From: CAYRJD01 sp965247395
Lineage (GTDB): Bacteria; Actinomycetota; Acidimicrobiia; Acidimicrobiales; Poriferisodalaceae
Direction of reading: 5' to 3'
DNA length: 64,000 nt
Assembly: GCA_965247395.1 (NCBI GenBank)
Contig: OZ252012.1
Span: 868,001-932,000 of the forward strand
Positions 57,561 to 64,000 of this stretch are shown here, in pieces (position 1 is the first letter of the stretch; each line of letters opens with the position of its first letter). The notes beneath the pieces were generated by a model. That model was given only the letters and a program-made list of their open reading frames with translations. It searched no databases and was not told the origin of the DNA. Made by a program: the position numbers and the translations under genes.

Positions 57561-59126
57561 CTAACGCCCAGAAACAGCGCCAAGCGGATCGCATTCGAGA
57601 TATTTCTCGGACGCTGGAATGGTTGGCAGAGTGCTATCAAGAATGAATGCGTTTACGGCGTCGTCAACGCATTCGTTGCCGGACCGCCATATGGAGTGGG
57701 CAACTCCGTGCACCGCCACTACTGCTGACTGCGGAGGAAGAGACGTTTCGGCGAACGATTCGATGTAAGACCAGTGAGCGGCAGGGTCGCCTGTAGCGCC
57801 AACCATCAACACCGGAAGGTTGCTGTTCGACAGATCTAGCTCAAACGCTTCGCTTTCGCCGGGCCAGTGATCGCAAATGCCAGTTGAGTCGTAGAGACCT
57901 TTTGCGGCTAGCTCTCCAAGGGCTCCGTATGTGCGTATTTCGGCCAAGAACTGCTCGTAACCACCGGTGTAATCGGCCAAACCATCGCTGCATGCGACCA
58001 GGGCAAATACTTCGCCCGCCGGCGGATAGGTCTCTCCCTGTCGACTGTGATAAGAGTCAGCGGCCCAAGTGATCTGCGAGTAGTCGCCTTGCAGGGCTGA
58101 ATAAAAAATGAAATCCAGCTGCTGAGCTGATCGCTCGTCGTAAAGGAAATTAACAGTGGCAAAAAGCAGATCTCCAGGCAGTTCATAGCTGTCATGGATT
58201 GCGCGGAACCTGGCTTCGGCGTTGCCGTCAGGAGCAAACATGCAGCCGCCAGTTTGATCGCAGTTTGTAAAGAACCCTTCGAGAGCCTCGCCGAAACCCG
58301 CTACTAGCACTAGGAATCTGCGCGGGTCGACCCAACCTAAACCCGGACTGTCAAGCACGATTGCATCGACCACGTCTGTGTGATCTGAACCCAGCAGCAC
58401 GCCGACTACGCCGCCGTAGGAGTAGCCAACAAAGACCGTGCGACCAGCATCCAAATAGCGCAGAACGGTTGCGATGTCTTCGGCGGCGGTAGCGGTGCCA
58501 AATGATCCCACCGGGCAGCCGCTTATCCACTCCTGGGCTAGACGAGCCTGATCCTCCACCGCAACAACGCCAATGTTGAGCTGGTGGAACAACGCATCGT
58601 TCCCGCAATCGACTCCTTCAACGGCGTCGGTTCCACGCTGCTCTACTCCCAACAGATCGAATCGTCCGAGCATGTCTTGCTCGGGTTCCTCGGGTGCAAA
58701 GCGGCTAATAAATTCGCGAGCGTTAGTGCCGGGGCCGCCGAAGTGCATAGCAACCAGGCCTGCAGTTGGTTGCGAACTTGCTGCTGGTATGAGTCGAAAA
58801 CGCACGGGATAGCCATCGGAGGCGAGAACCTCTCCGCAAAGCCCTCCACCGTCGCCGCATCTTTCTAACTCTGCAAGCGTGCTCTGCGACACGCCCAGAC
58901 TTTGGGTTGTACTCGTTACAGGCGCACCAGTGCTAGTGGAGCCAGCATTACCTGTGTCAGCTGCATCAGTGTTGGCTCCAACGGTGTTGGCTCCGTTTGT
59001 GTCAGAACCATCTGAACAAGCTGCCGCTAACAGCAGCAGCGCTAGTGCTACTGCCGTAATTCGGCGCCGTGTTGACCGGTTGCTTAATTCAGCCGGTTTT
59101 GGCTTCGGCGTTATCCGTCTCAGCAT
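57561..59126 (-). CDS. Secreted lipoprotein alpha/beta hydrolase (TAP-like)
   Basis: ATG at 59126 is preceded by GGAGG and overlaps the recA 3' end by 38 bp; starts further upstream are possible but lack a ribosome site. The 521-residue protein has a lipoprotein signal with lipobox LAAAC, then an Asn/Thr/Ser-rich linker with TNGANTVGANT repeats. An alpha/beta-hydrolase domain follows: MHFGGPGTNARE, nucleophile VGYSYGGVVGVLLGSDHTDV and a TAP-like C-terminus with the acid in VLMVGATGDPAAHW and the His in GVAHSIW. It resembles secreted tripeptidyl aminopeptidases or esterases of actinobacteria. The location between recA and miaB is unexpected for such a protein. Confidence 0.83.
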   Translation of the reverse strand: MLRRITPKPKPAELSNRSTRRRITAVALALLLLAAACSDGSDTNGANTVGANTDAADTGNAGSTSTGAPVTSTTQSLGVSQSTLAELERCGDGGGLCGEVLASDGYPVRFRLIPAASSQPTAGLVAMHFGGPGTNAREFISRFAPEEPEQDMLGRFDLLGVEQRGTDAVEGVDCGNDALFHQLNIGVVAVEDQARLAQEWISGCPVGSFGTATAAEDIATVLRYLDAGRTVFVGYSYGGVVGVLLGSDHTDVVDAIVLDSPGLGWVDPRRFLVLVAGFGEALEGFFTNCDQTGGCMFAPDGNAEARFRAIHDSYELPGDLLFATVNFLYDERSAQQLDFIFYSALQGDYSQITWAADSYHSRQGETYPPAGEVFALVACSDGLADYTGGYEQFLAEIRTYGALGELAAKGLYDSTGICDHWPGESEAFELDLSNSNLPVLMVGATGDPAAHWSYIESFAETSLPPQSAVVAVHGVAHSIWRSGNECVDDAVNAFILDSTLPTIPASEKYLECDPLGAVSGR

Positions 59127-60249
59127 CGGTCGAAACCTCCTGCTCTCCATCCGTAACGCTGTCCGTAGCGGCATCGGCTTGAGCTGAATCGGTTTGGGCT
59201 GAATCGTCTAGCACCAGCCCCAAGTCAACGCGTATGCGACTGTCAATCTCAACGGTCACCTCTGAGTTTTCAATTAAAAACTCTTTGGCTTTTTCACGAC
59301 CCTGTCCGAGTTGTTCGCCCTCGTAGGTGTACCAGGCACCCGATTTCTTGACAATGCCGTGCTCCACGCCAACATCTAGCAAGGATCCTTCACGGCTAAT
59401 GCCATGCCCATACATGATGTCGAACTCGGCTTGGCGAAACGGTGGAGCGACCTTGTTTTTTACAACCTTCACACGCGTGCGGCCGCCGGTTATCTCCGTG
59501 TCGGATTTAATCGCCTCGATGCGTCGAATGTCAAGACGTATCGACGAATAGAACTTGAGTGCCCGGCCGCCTGGTGTCGTCTCCGGGCTGCCAAACATCA
59601 CACCGATTTTTTCTCGGAGCTGATTGATGAACATGCAGATGGTCTTGGTTTTACTCAAGCTGCCAGTGATCTTGCGTAACGCCTGCGACATCAAGCGAGC
59701 CTGTAAGCCAACGTGAGAATCGCCCATGTCGCCTTCAATCTCAGCACGGGGGGTGAGTGCTGCAACCGAGTCGATAACCACAACATCAATCGCACCCGAA
59801 CGGATCAACGTGTCGGTAATTTCCAACGCCTGCTCGCCTGTGTCGGGCTGAGAGATGAGCAGTTCGTCAACATCTACCCCGATGTTGCGTGCGTAGACCG
59901 GGTCTAAAGCGTGTTCGGCATCAACGTAAGCGCAAATACCGCCAGTACGTTGCGCTTCAGCCACTAGATGCATGGCAACGGTTGACTTGCCGGACGCTTC
60001 TGGCCCGAACACCTCAGCCACACGGCCACGCGGAAACCCGCCTACTCCCAACGCAAGGTCAATAGCCAGGTTGCCCGATGAAATGACCTCTATGCCCATC
60101 TGCGTGCGCTCGCCCATTTTCATAACAGCACCTGCGCCGTACAGCTTTTCGATTTGAGCCAGAGCCGAATCGAGCGCCTTGTCACGCGCTTCAATGCCTT
60201 CTGGTCTGACAACTTGAGGCTTGCTGGTGCCTGAACTGTTTCTAGCCAT
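59089..60249 (-). CDS. recA: Recombinase RecA
   Basis: RecA forms filaments on single-stranded DNA for recombination and the SOS response. The 386-residue protein has the P-loop FGPEASGKST at 81-90, the Walker B-like DVVVIDSVAAL, loop L1 GDSHVGLQARLMSQALRK and loop L2 NQLREKIGVMFGSPETTPGG. The C-terminal tail is acidic and low in complexity (DSAQTDSAQADAATDS). ATG at 60249 follows GGAGAAAC. The upstream region has a strong palindrome. Its 3' end overlaps the lipoprotein hydrolase gene. Confidence 0.98.
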   Translation of the reverse strand: MARNSSGTSKPQVVRPEGIEARDKALDSALAQIEKLYGAGAVMKMGERTQMGIEVISSGNLAIDLALGVGGFPRGRVAEVFGPEASGKSTVAMHLVAEAQRTGGICAYVDAEHALDPVYARNIGVDVDELLISQPDTGEQALEITDTLIRSGAIDVVVIDSVAALTPRAEIEGDMGDSHVGLQARLMSQALRKITGSLSKTKTICMFINQLREKIGVMFGSPETTPGGRALKFYSSIRLDIRRIEAIKSDTEITGGRTRVKVVKNKVAPPFRQAEFDIMYGHGISREGSLLDVGVEHGIVKKSGAWYTYEGEQLGQGREKAKEFLIENSEVTVEIDSRIRVDLGLVLDDSAQTDSAQADAATDSVTDGEQEVSTDAETDNAEAKTG

Positions 60250-60399
60250 GTTGTTTCTCCGGTGTATTTAATTTGGTGTAACTGACGGGTGGCAGACGTG
60301 CGCCTGCTATGTCCGCAACTTAGAACAAGCTTGCGACATTGTCGGTGCGCATTTATCACGCATCAACTCTGCGGCAGTTAGCAGCCGCGAACATCCGCT

Positions 60400-60417
60400 A
60401 ACTACACGAGTGTAGTT
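60400..60417. promoter_or_regulatory. Palindrome upstream of recA, candidate operator
   Basis: AACTACAC and GTGTAGTT are perfect inverted 8-bp arms with a 2-bp centre (GA). The site is 150 bp upstream of the recA start. It does not match the GAAC-N4-GTTC core of the usual Gram-positive LexA box, but its size and symmetry fit a dimeric repressor site. Confidence 0.4.
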
Positions 60418-60434
60418 TGCCTTACAGGCGCACA

Positions 60435-60543
60435 GTTGCAACGTTAGCTATTACACCTACTGCGTTACACCCCAGTGTTGGCTGGCGTGATAGGCAACGT
60501 TGGTGATGTTGCAGCGTTAGCTATCACACCTACGCGTTACACC
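60435..60543. repeat. Direct repeat pair in the recA upstream region
   Basis: A 38-bp and a 36-bp copy (60435-60472 and 60508-60543) share GTTGCA, CGTTAGCTAT and CGTTACACC with few differences. The 322-bp gap between recA and the LLM gene holds these repeats, the palindrome at 60400-60417 and no gene. Confidence 0.75.
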
Positions 60544-60571
60544 TATTGCATTAGCCGGATTAATAGCTGCA

Positions 60572-61474
60572 TTATCTGAAGTTCGGCGCTACCTGCTCGA
60601 TAAACAAATCCATGGACGCCTTCTTTCGATCCATCGGACCGAAAGTGAAATCGGGCACGATCAGTTCGCTGACACCGATTTCTTTGTAAGCGTTCACGGT
60701 TTCGGCCACCTCGTCCGGCGTTCCGATGATCGCGGCCCGCCCGAAATCACGCTCACGAAAACCCTGCAGCCTTTTCTCATCGGTCGAAATGAACAGCAAC
60801 GCCACCGCGCTGCGGCTGATCTCCGACGGGTCACGACCGATGTCCTCGCAATGTTGATCTAGCACCTCACACAGATCGGCAATGTCATCGGGCATGCCCC
60901 AGAAGTTCCATTCGTCAGCAAAGCGAGCGGTAGTGCGCAACGTGCGGCGCTTCCCTCCGCCACCAATCAAAATCGGCATGCGGGACTGCAAAGGCTTTGG
61001 GTCAAGTGGTGCGTCAGTGAATTGGTAGTGCTCGCCGCTGAGATTGGTTCGCTCGTTTGCAAGCAGCGAAACAATGCCTTCAACGGATTCATCAAAGCGA
61101 TCCATGCGGTCGCGCAGCGTGCCGAAGTCAAAGCCATAGGCCTGATGCTCGTTTTCTTGCCAGCCCGCTCCGATCCCTAGTACCACTCGCCCACCGGAGA
61201 TGTGGTCGATAGTGGTTGCGATCTTGGCTGTGAGTGCCGGGTTTCGATAGGTGTTGCCTGCCACAAGTGGCCCGATGCGGACATCGGGCACGACCGCAGC
61301 GATGGCAGCCAGCACCGACCAAGCCTCGTGGATGGGCTGATCGACGTTGTCGTCATTTGGCATGAAGTGGTCGGCGTACCAAATGCCTTCCCAGCCGGTA
61401 GCGCCAGCGTGCTTGCAAGCCTCGATGGTGTCATCCCACGATTGGCCGTTGCTCGTCCAAAAACTAAATCTCAT
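60572..61474 (-). CDS. LLM-class F420-dependent oxidoreductase
   Basis: The 300-residue TIM-barrel protein shows FSFWTSNGQSWDD at the N-terminus, WEGIWYADHFMP near residue 33, IGPLVAGNTYRNPALTAKI near 67, DHISGGRVVLGIGAGWQENE near 88 and MPILIGGGGKRRTLRTTARF near 170. These are hallmarks of F420-dependent luciferase-like oxidoreductases. It is only distantly similar to the LLM protein at 5.1 kb. It separates cinA from recA, which are often adjacent in other bacteria. Confidence 0.87.
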   Translation of the reverse strand: MRFSFWTSNGQSWDDTIEACKHAGATGWEGIWYADHFMPNDDNVDQPIHEAWSVLAAIAAVVPDVRIGPLVAGNTYRNPALTAKIATTIDHISGGRVVLGIGAGWQENEHQAYGFDFGTLRDRMDRFDESVEGIVSLLANERTNLSGEHYQFTDAPLDPKPLQSRMPILIGGGGKRRTLRTTARFADEWNFWGMPDDIADLCEVLDQHCEDIGRDPSEISRSAVALLFISTDEKRLQGFRERDFGRAAIIGTPDEVAETVNAYKEIGVSELIVPDFTFGPMDRKKASMDLFIEQVAPNFR

Positions 61475-61577
61475 TAGCGCAGCCTGCCAGCTAGCGGGGG
61501 TTCATGCAGCGTGGCTCGTGCAAGCGGCCGAACAGGTCTGTCTTGCTGGCCTGTCTTGCTGGCCTGACCGGACGGTG

Positions 61578-63059
61578 CTATCCGAGCAGGGTTTGCCTGA
61601 GCAGGTCAAGCGCCGAGATGCTGGCCCATTGGCTACGTTGGATCGGGTCGTTGGGCAAGACAATTGTCCTGACATTTTGCGTCTCGCTGCTCACTACGGC
61701 AATGGTGGCTACCTTGCTTTCAGGGCTTTTGGGGCTTTCTGAGCTTTTGGGGCTTTCGGCGCCTTTGCTTGCCTCGGTGCCTTGGTAGGTCTTGGTAACG
61801 GCCAAACCCCAATCGGTCTCAAACATTTGTCGGATAGCGCTCGCCATCTCTACGGCGTCCGTCAAGGCCAGGTCGGCCAAGGCTGCGTTGTTTCGAACCG
61901 CATGGTTTAGAACTTGATTGTTACCGCCGTCGCTGAGGACGATGCTTCCTACAAAAGGGCCTCCTACAAAAGGGCTATCTACAAAAGGGCTTCCCGCAAA
62001 AGGGCTATCTACAGATTGGCTGCCCTGGGCTGCGGCGCCCGGAGCTGAGCCTGCCGCGAGCTGAGCCTGTGACAATCGACTTGCCATCAGGCCGCCGGTA
62101 AAGGTCTCAGCCAACGCCAGCGTTTGGTTGCATTCTTGCAAACGCTGCAGCGTCACCTGCTCCATCGATTCATCATTCACCGAGAAGACGATCGTCCCAA
62201 GCAGCTCACACAGCGTCTCGGTCTCCGCATCGAGCAATTCGTGGACTGCAGACTCACTTGATGCTCGAGCGGTGATGCGGACCTTAATGCCCTCGATTCC
62301 GCTAGCTAAAAACGCCAGTGTCAGATTGGCATTGGCATTGGCATCAGCGCTAACGCTGTCGACGCTGGCGCTAGCGCTAGCACGTTCAGCTGGTTTGTCC
62401 AGTGCGGTTATGCGGTCGCTTAGCAGTTCGGCCACTCCCGATTCGCTTTCGCCCCAGGTTCGCAACACGCGGCTGGTGATGACGTCGGTATGGCCGGCTC
62501 TGACGCGCAGGTCATTCAGCACGGTTCCGTTGATCATCGTTCGCATCTCGCGCGGCACACCCGGCACGAGATAAACCACAACCTGCTGATCGCGCGTTGT
62601 GCCTGACGGCACAGGGCTTGTTAGCTCAGCTCGCGACAGTTCGGCTATTAACCCAGGCGCGGTCCCGGGTTGTTCGGGAATGGTTTTGGCACCTTGTGGC
62701 ACCATCGCTTGGCGCAGGTTGTTCTGCGGCATCGACCGACCGCGTAACTCGAACATGCGTCGAATTCGCTGCTCAATGACCGGATCAAGCACGAGCTCAA
62801 CACCCATCAATTCAGCCAACACCTCGCGGGTGATGTCGTCTTGGGTTGGCCCCAACCCACCCGTAACGATGACCGCTTCGCTGCGGTTGATTGCTTGAGT
62901 AAGCACTTCGCTTATACGTGCCCAGTTGTCGCCCACCTTGGTTTGGTAGTGGCTGTTGATGCCAATAGTCGCTAGCTGTTCGCCAATCCAGGACGAGTTG
63001 GTGTCGACAATCTGACCTAGTAGCAGTTCGGTACCTACTGCAACGACTTCGCAGTTCAT
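61578..63059 (-). CDS. cinA: CinA-like protein (competence/damage-inducible)
   Basis: The 493-residue protein has an N-terminal molybdopterin-binding-like domain (CEVVAVGTELLLGQIVDTNS; TGGLGPTQDDITREVLAELM near residue 83) and a C-terminal CinA domain (LQECNQTLALAETFTGGLMA near 310). The latter family acts as a nicotinamide-nucleotide amidase; the former has ADP-ribose pyrophosphatase activity in some members. Repetitive inserts interrupt the C-terminal domain: PFVDSPFVGGPFVG (15-bp DNA units, about 61948-62017), ADANANANL near residue 235 and PKSSESPKSPES near the end. It begins 6 bp after the pgsA stop. Confidence 0.87.
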   Translation of the reverse strand: MNCEVVAVGTELLLGQIVDTNSSWIGEQLATIGINSHYQTKVGDNWARISEVLTQAINRSEAVIVTGGLGPTQDDITREVLAELMGVELVLDPVIEQRIRRMFELRGRSMPQNNLRQAMVPQGAKTIPEQPGTAPGLIAELSRAELTSPVPSGTTRDQQVVVYLVPGVPREMRTMINGTVLNDLRVRAGHTDVITSRVLRTWGESESGVAELLSDRITALDKPAERASASASVDSVSADANANANLTLAFLASGIEGIKVRITARASSESAVHELLDAETETLCELLGTIVFSVNDESMEQVTLQRLQECNQTLALAETFTGGLMASRLSQAQLAAGSAPGAAAQGSQSVDSPFAGSPFVDSPFVGGPFVGSIVLSDGGNNQVLNHAVRNNAALADLALTDAVEMASAIRQMFETDWGLAVTKTYQGTEASKGAESPKSSESPKSPESKVATIAVVSSETQNVRTIVLPNDPIQRSQWASISALDLLRQTLLG

Positions 63060-63065
63060 TTAGCG

Positions 63066-63635
63066 CTATCGGGTGCTTGAAGCGGCTGCGGCCCGTAAAT
63101 ATGCCGCGCCGGTAAGCAGCGTGAATATCACCGCTAGCCAAAGTGCTGCGGTGGCTAGCCAGTGCGCGTTTTCGGCGACCGGCGGCAGCACTGCAAACCC
63201 GACTGCCCATAGCTGCACGAAGGTCTTGTGTTTGGCCGCTCGGGTGGCTGGCACGCTGATGCCGCGTTGCGCCACGAGCAACCGGTAACCGCTGATCATC
63301 AACTCACGCAGCGCAATTATTCCCACGGGGATGATGTGGAACTGCCCGATTTTTACTAAAGCAGCCATGCCGCCCAGCACCAACACTTTGTCGGCTAATG
63401 GGTCGAGAAACGCACCCGAGCTGGTGTTGCCGTGTCGTCTGGCTAGCCAGCCATCCAGCAGGTCGCTCATGCCTAGAACAAAACCAAATATGAACACGGC
63501 CCATGAGGGGTTGCGCTCTATCAGCAACCACACAAACACAGGAGTTGCCAAGATGCGTACGAACGTCACCAGGTTGGCAGGAGTCGCCAACGCGGTGGGG
63601 CCATAGGTGGGTTGCAAAAAATCTGGTTGGTCCAT
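63066..63635 (-). CDS. pgsA: CDP-diacylglycerol--glycerol-3-phosphate 3-phosphatidyltransferase
   Basis: PgsA makes phosphatidylglycerol phosphate at the membrane. The 189-residue protein has the CDP-alcohol phosphotransferase signature D58-x2-D61-G-x2-A-R-x7-G-x3-D78-x3-D82 (SDLLDGWLARRHG, GAFLDPLADK) and about five transmembrane segments. A related phosphatidyltransferase such as PIP synthase is less likely given the cinA/recA neighbourhood, where pgsA is commonly found. It is the first gene of a leftward series; the divergent copper-ATPase gene starts 176 bp away. Confidence 0.88.
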   Translation of the reverse strand: MDQPDFLQPTYGPTALATPANLVTFVRILATPVFVWLLIERNPSWAVFIFGFVLGMSDLLDGWLARRHGNTSSGAFLDPLADKVLVLGGMAALVKIGQFHIIPVGIIALRELMISGYRLLVAQRGISVPATRAAKHKTFVQLWAVGFAVLPPVAENAHWLATAALWLAVIFTLLTGAAYLRAAAASSTR

Positions 63636-63708
63636 TAGCCCGTCTGATCCACCTGGCCCGTCAGTTACCTAACCCAGCGTAGGAGATACGCAGCCCAGCA
63701 GCCCTAAT

Positions 63709-63731
63709 TAGGTATTTCACCTAGGTATTTC
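63709..63731 (+). promoter_or_regulatory. Direct repeat, candidate operator in the pgsA/P-ATPase gap
   Basis: TAGGTATTTC occurs at 63709-63718 and 63722-63731, 13 bp apart, followed by a -10-like TAGAAT at 63736-63741. A perfect 10-bp palindrome, CTGGCGCCAG, lies at 63762-63771. One of these could bind a copper-responsive repressor; neither matches a box I can name. Confidence 0.35.
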
Positions 63732-63797
63732 TCCTTAGAATTTGACCCGTTATTACTACTACTGGCGCCAGTACCTGTCCAATGTCCGATTGGTTCG

Positions 63798-63803
63798 TAG
63801 CCT
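63798..63803 (+). promoter_or_regulatory. -10 element of leaderless promoter for the P-type ATPase
   Basis: TAGCCT is 7 nt before the ATG at 63811 without a Shine-Dalgarno sequence. Confidence 0.4.
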
Positions 63804-63810
63804 TGTGACT

Positions 63811-64000
63811 ATGCCAGTTGCCGCCGGCGCCAGCCCAACCACAAGTTCGGAGCTAACTCGAACCGTGCTGTCGGTAGACGGGATGACCTGCGCTGGTTGT
63901 GCCAGCAAGATCGGATCCTCACTAGAGCGACTCGAGGGTGTGCAGGCAGCGGCGGTCAACTTCGGCACTCGTACCGCACTGGTTTCGCACACCCAAGACT
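63811..64000 (+). CDS. Heavy-metal (copper-type) P-type ATPase, N-terminus only
   Basis: The gene runs off the right edge; 63 codons are visible from ATG at 63811. After a short Ala/Ser/Thr-rich start comes a heavy-metal-associated domain with the metal-binding motif GMTCAGCASKI (CxxC) and the strand AAAVNFGTRTALV. Such a domain at the N-terminus is typical of copper-exporting P1B-type ATPases, though a longer chaperone or mercury protein cannot be excluded from this fragment. Confidence 0.75.
   Translation, partial: MPVAAGASPTTSSELTRTVLSVDGMTCAGCASKIGSSLERLEGVQAAAVNFGTRTALVSHTQD

Noticed and set aside
60400..60417. Classical LexA (SOS) box of recA
   Set aside because: The palindrome lacks the GAAC-N4-GTTC core, so it is listed only as a candidate operator.

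Overview
The window reads as chromosomal DNA of a high-GC (mid-50s percent by eye) Gram-positive bacterium of the Actinomycetota, plausibly an Acidimicrobiia-like lineage. This rests on two F420-type LLM oxidoreductases, an actinobacterial-style recA-miaB-miaA-dapF-hflX neighbourhood, a G104/K124-type phosphofructokinase, many LAAAC-type lipoprotein signals and many apparently leaderless genes (a TAGNNT -10 hexamer 6-7 nt before the start codon). The lineage is an inference; no rRNA is present.

Layout. 1-1.2 kb: 3'-incomplete lipoprotein gene, then tRNA-Val(CAC). 1.5-9.8 kb: acyl-CoA synthetase, J-domain membrane protein, a small lower-GC island of three short unknown ORFs, an LLM oxidoreductase, a thiolase-like protein and ppk. 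9.9-11.8 kb: leuA behind a leucine leader peptide and attenuator-like hairpins. 11.9-20 kb: hydrolase, membrane-anchored Mur ligase and D-Ala-D-Ala ligase, split by a single-chain restriction-modification (R-M) gene of different composition that carries a C9 tract and a hairpin over its ribosome site; then a Cys-repeat lipoprotein. 20-25 kb: an acyl-reductase-like/HAD fusion, LarA-like protein and PlsC acyltransferase. 25-33 kb: methyltransferase, aconitase, LysR regulator, acyl-CoA carboxyltransferase and citrate synthase. 33-39 kb: quinone oxidoreductase, acyl-CoA dehydrogenase, phosphatase, MBL hydrolase, PGPG membrane protein and class I fumarase. 39-44.6 kb: TPP riboswitch with thiBPQ-type thiamine transporter, then pfkA. 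44.6-46.5 kb: tRNA-Val(GAC), periodic repeats, tRNA-Cys, an SDR gene and tRNA-Gly. 46.6-63.6 kb: a long leftward series of two small proteins, metX, DEAD helicase, dapE, dapC, hflX, dapF, miaA, miaB, lipoprotein hydrolase, recA, LLM oxidoreductase, cinA and pgsA. The right edge holds the start of a rightward copper-type P-ATPase gene.

Functionally the window combines central carbon metabolism (citrate synthase, aconitase, fumarase, PFK), fatty-acid/acyl-CoA metabolism, the lysine/methionine branches of the aspartate family (dapC, dapE, dapF, metX), cell-wall D-Ala-D-Ala incorporation, tRNA modification and DNA repair.

The most unusual signals are: a probably phase-variable R-M gene inserted between two cell-wall ligases; a membrane-anchored Mur ligase without the usual N-terminal substrate domain; an SDR-HAD/LarA-like/PlsC cluster of unknown product; probable non-standard starts for hflX (ATC) and miaA (CTG overlapping the upstream stop as CTGA); widespread in-frame short tandem duplications inside conserved enzymes; and a ~72-bp periodic repeat array between two tRNA genes.
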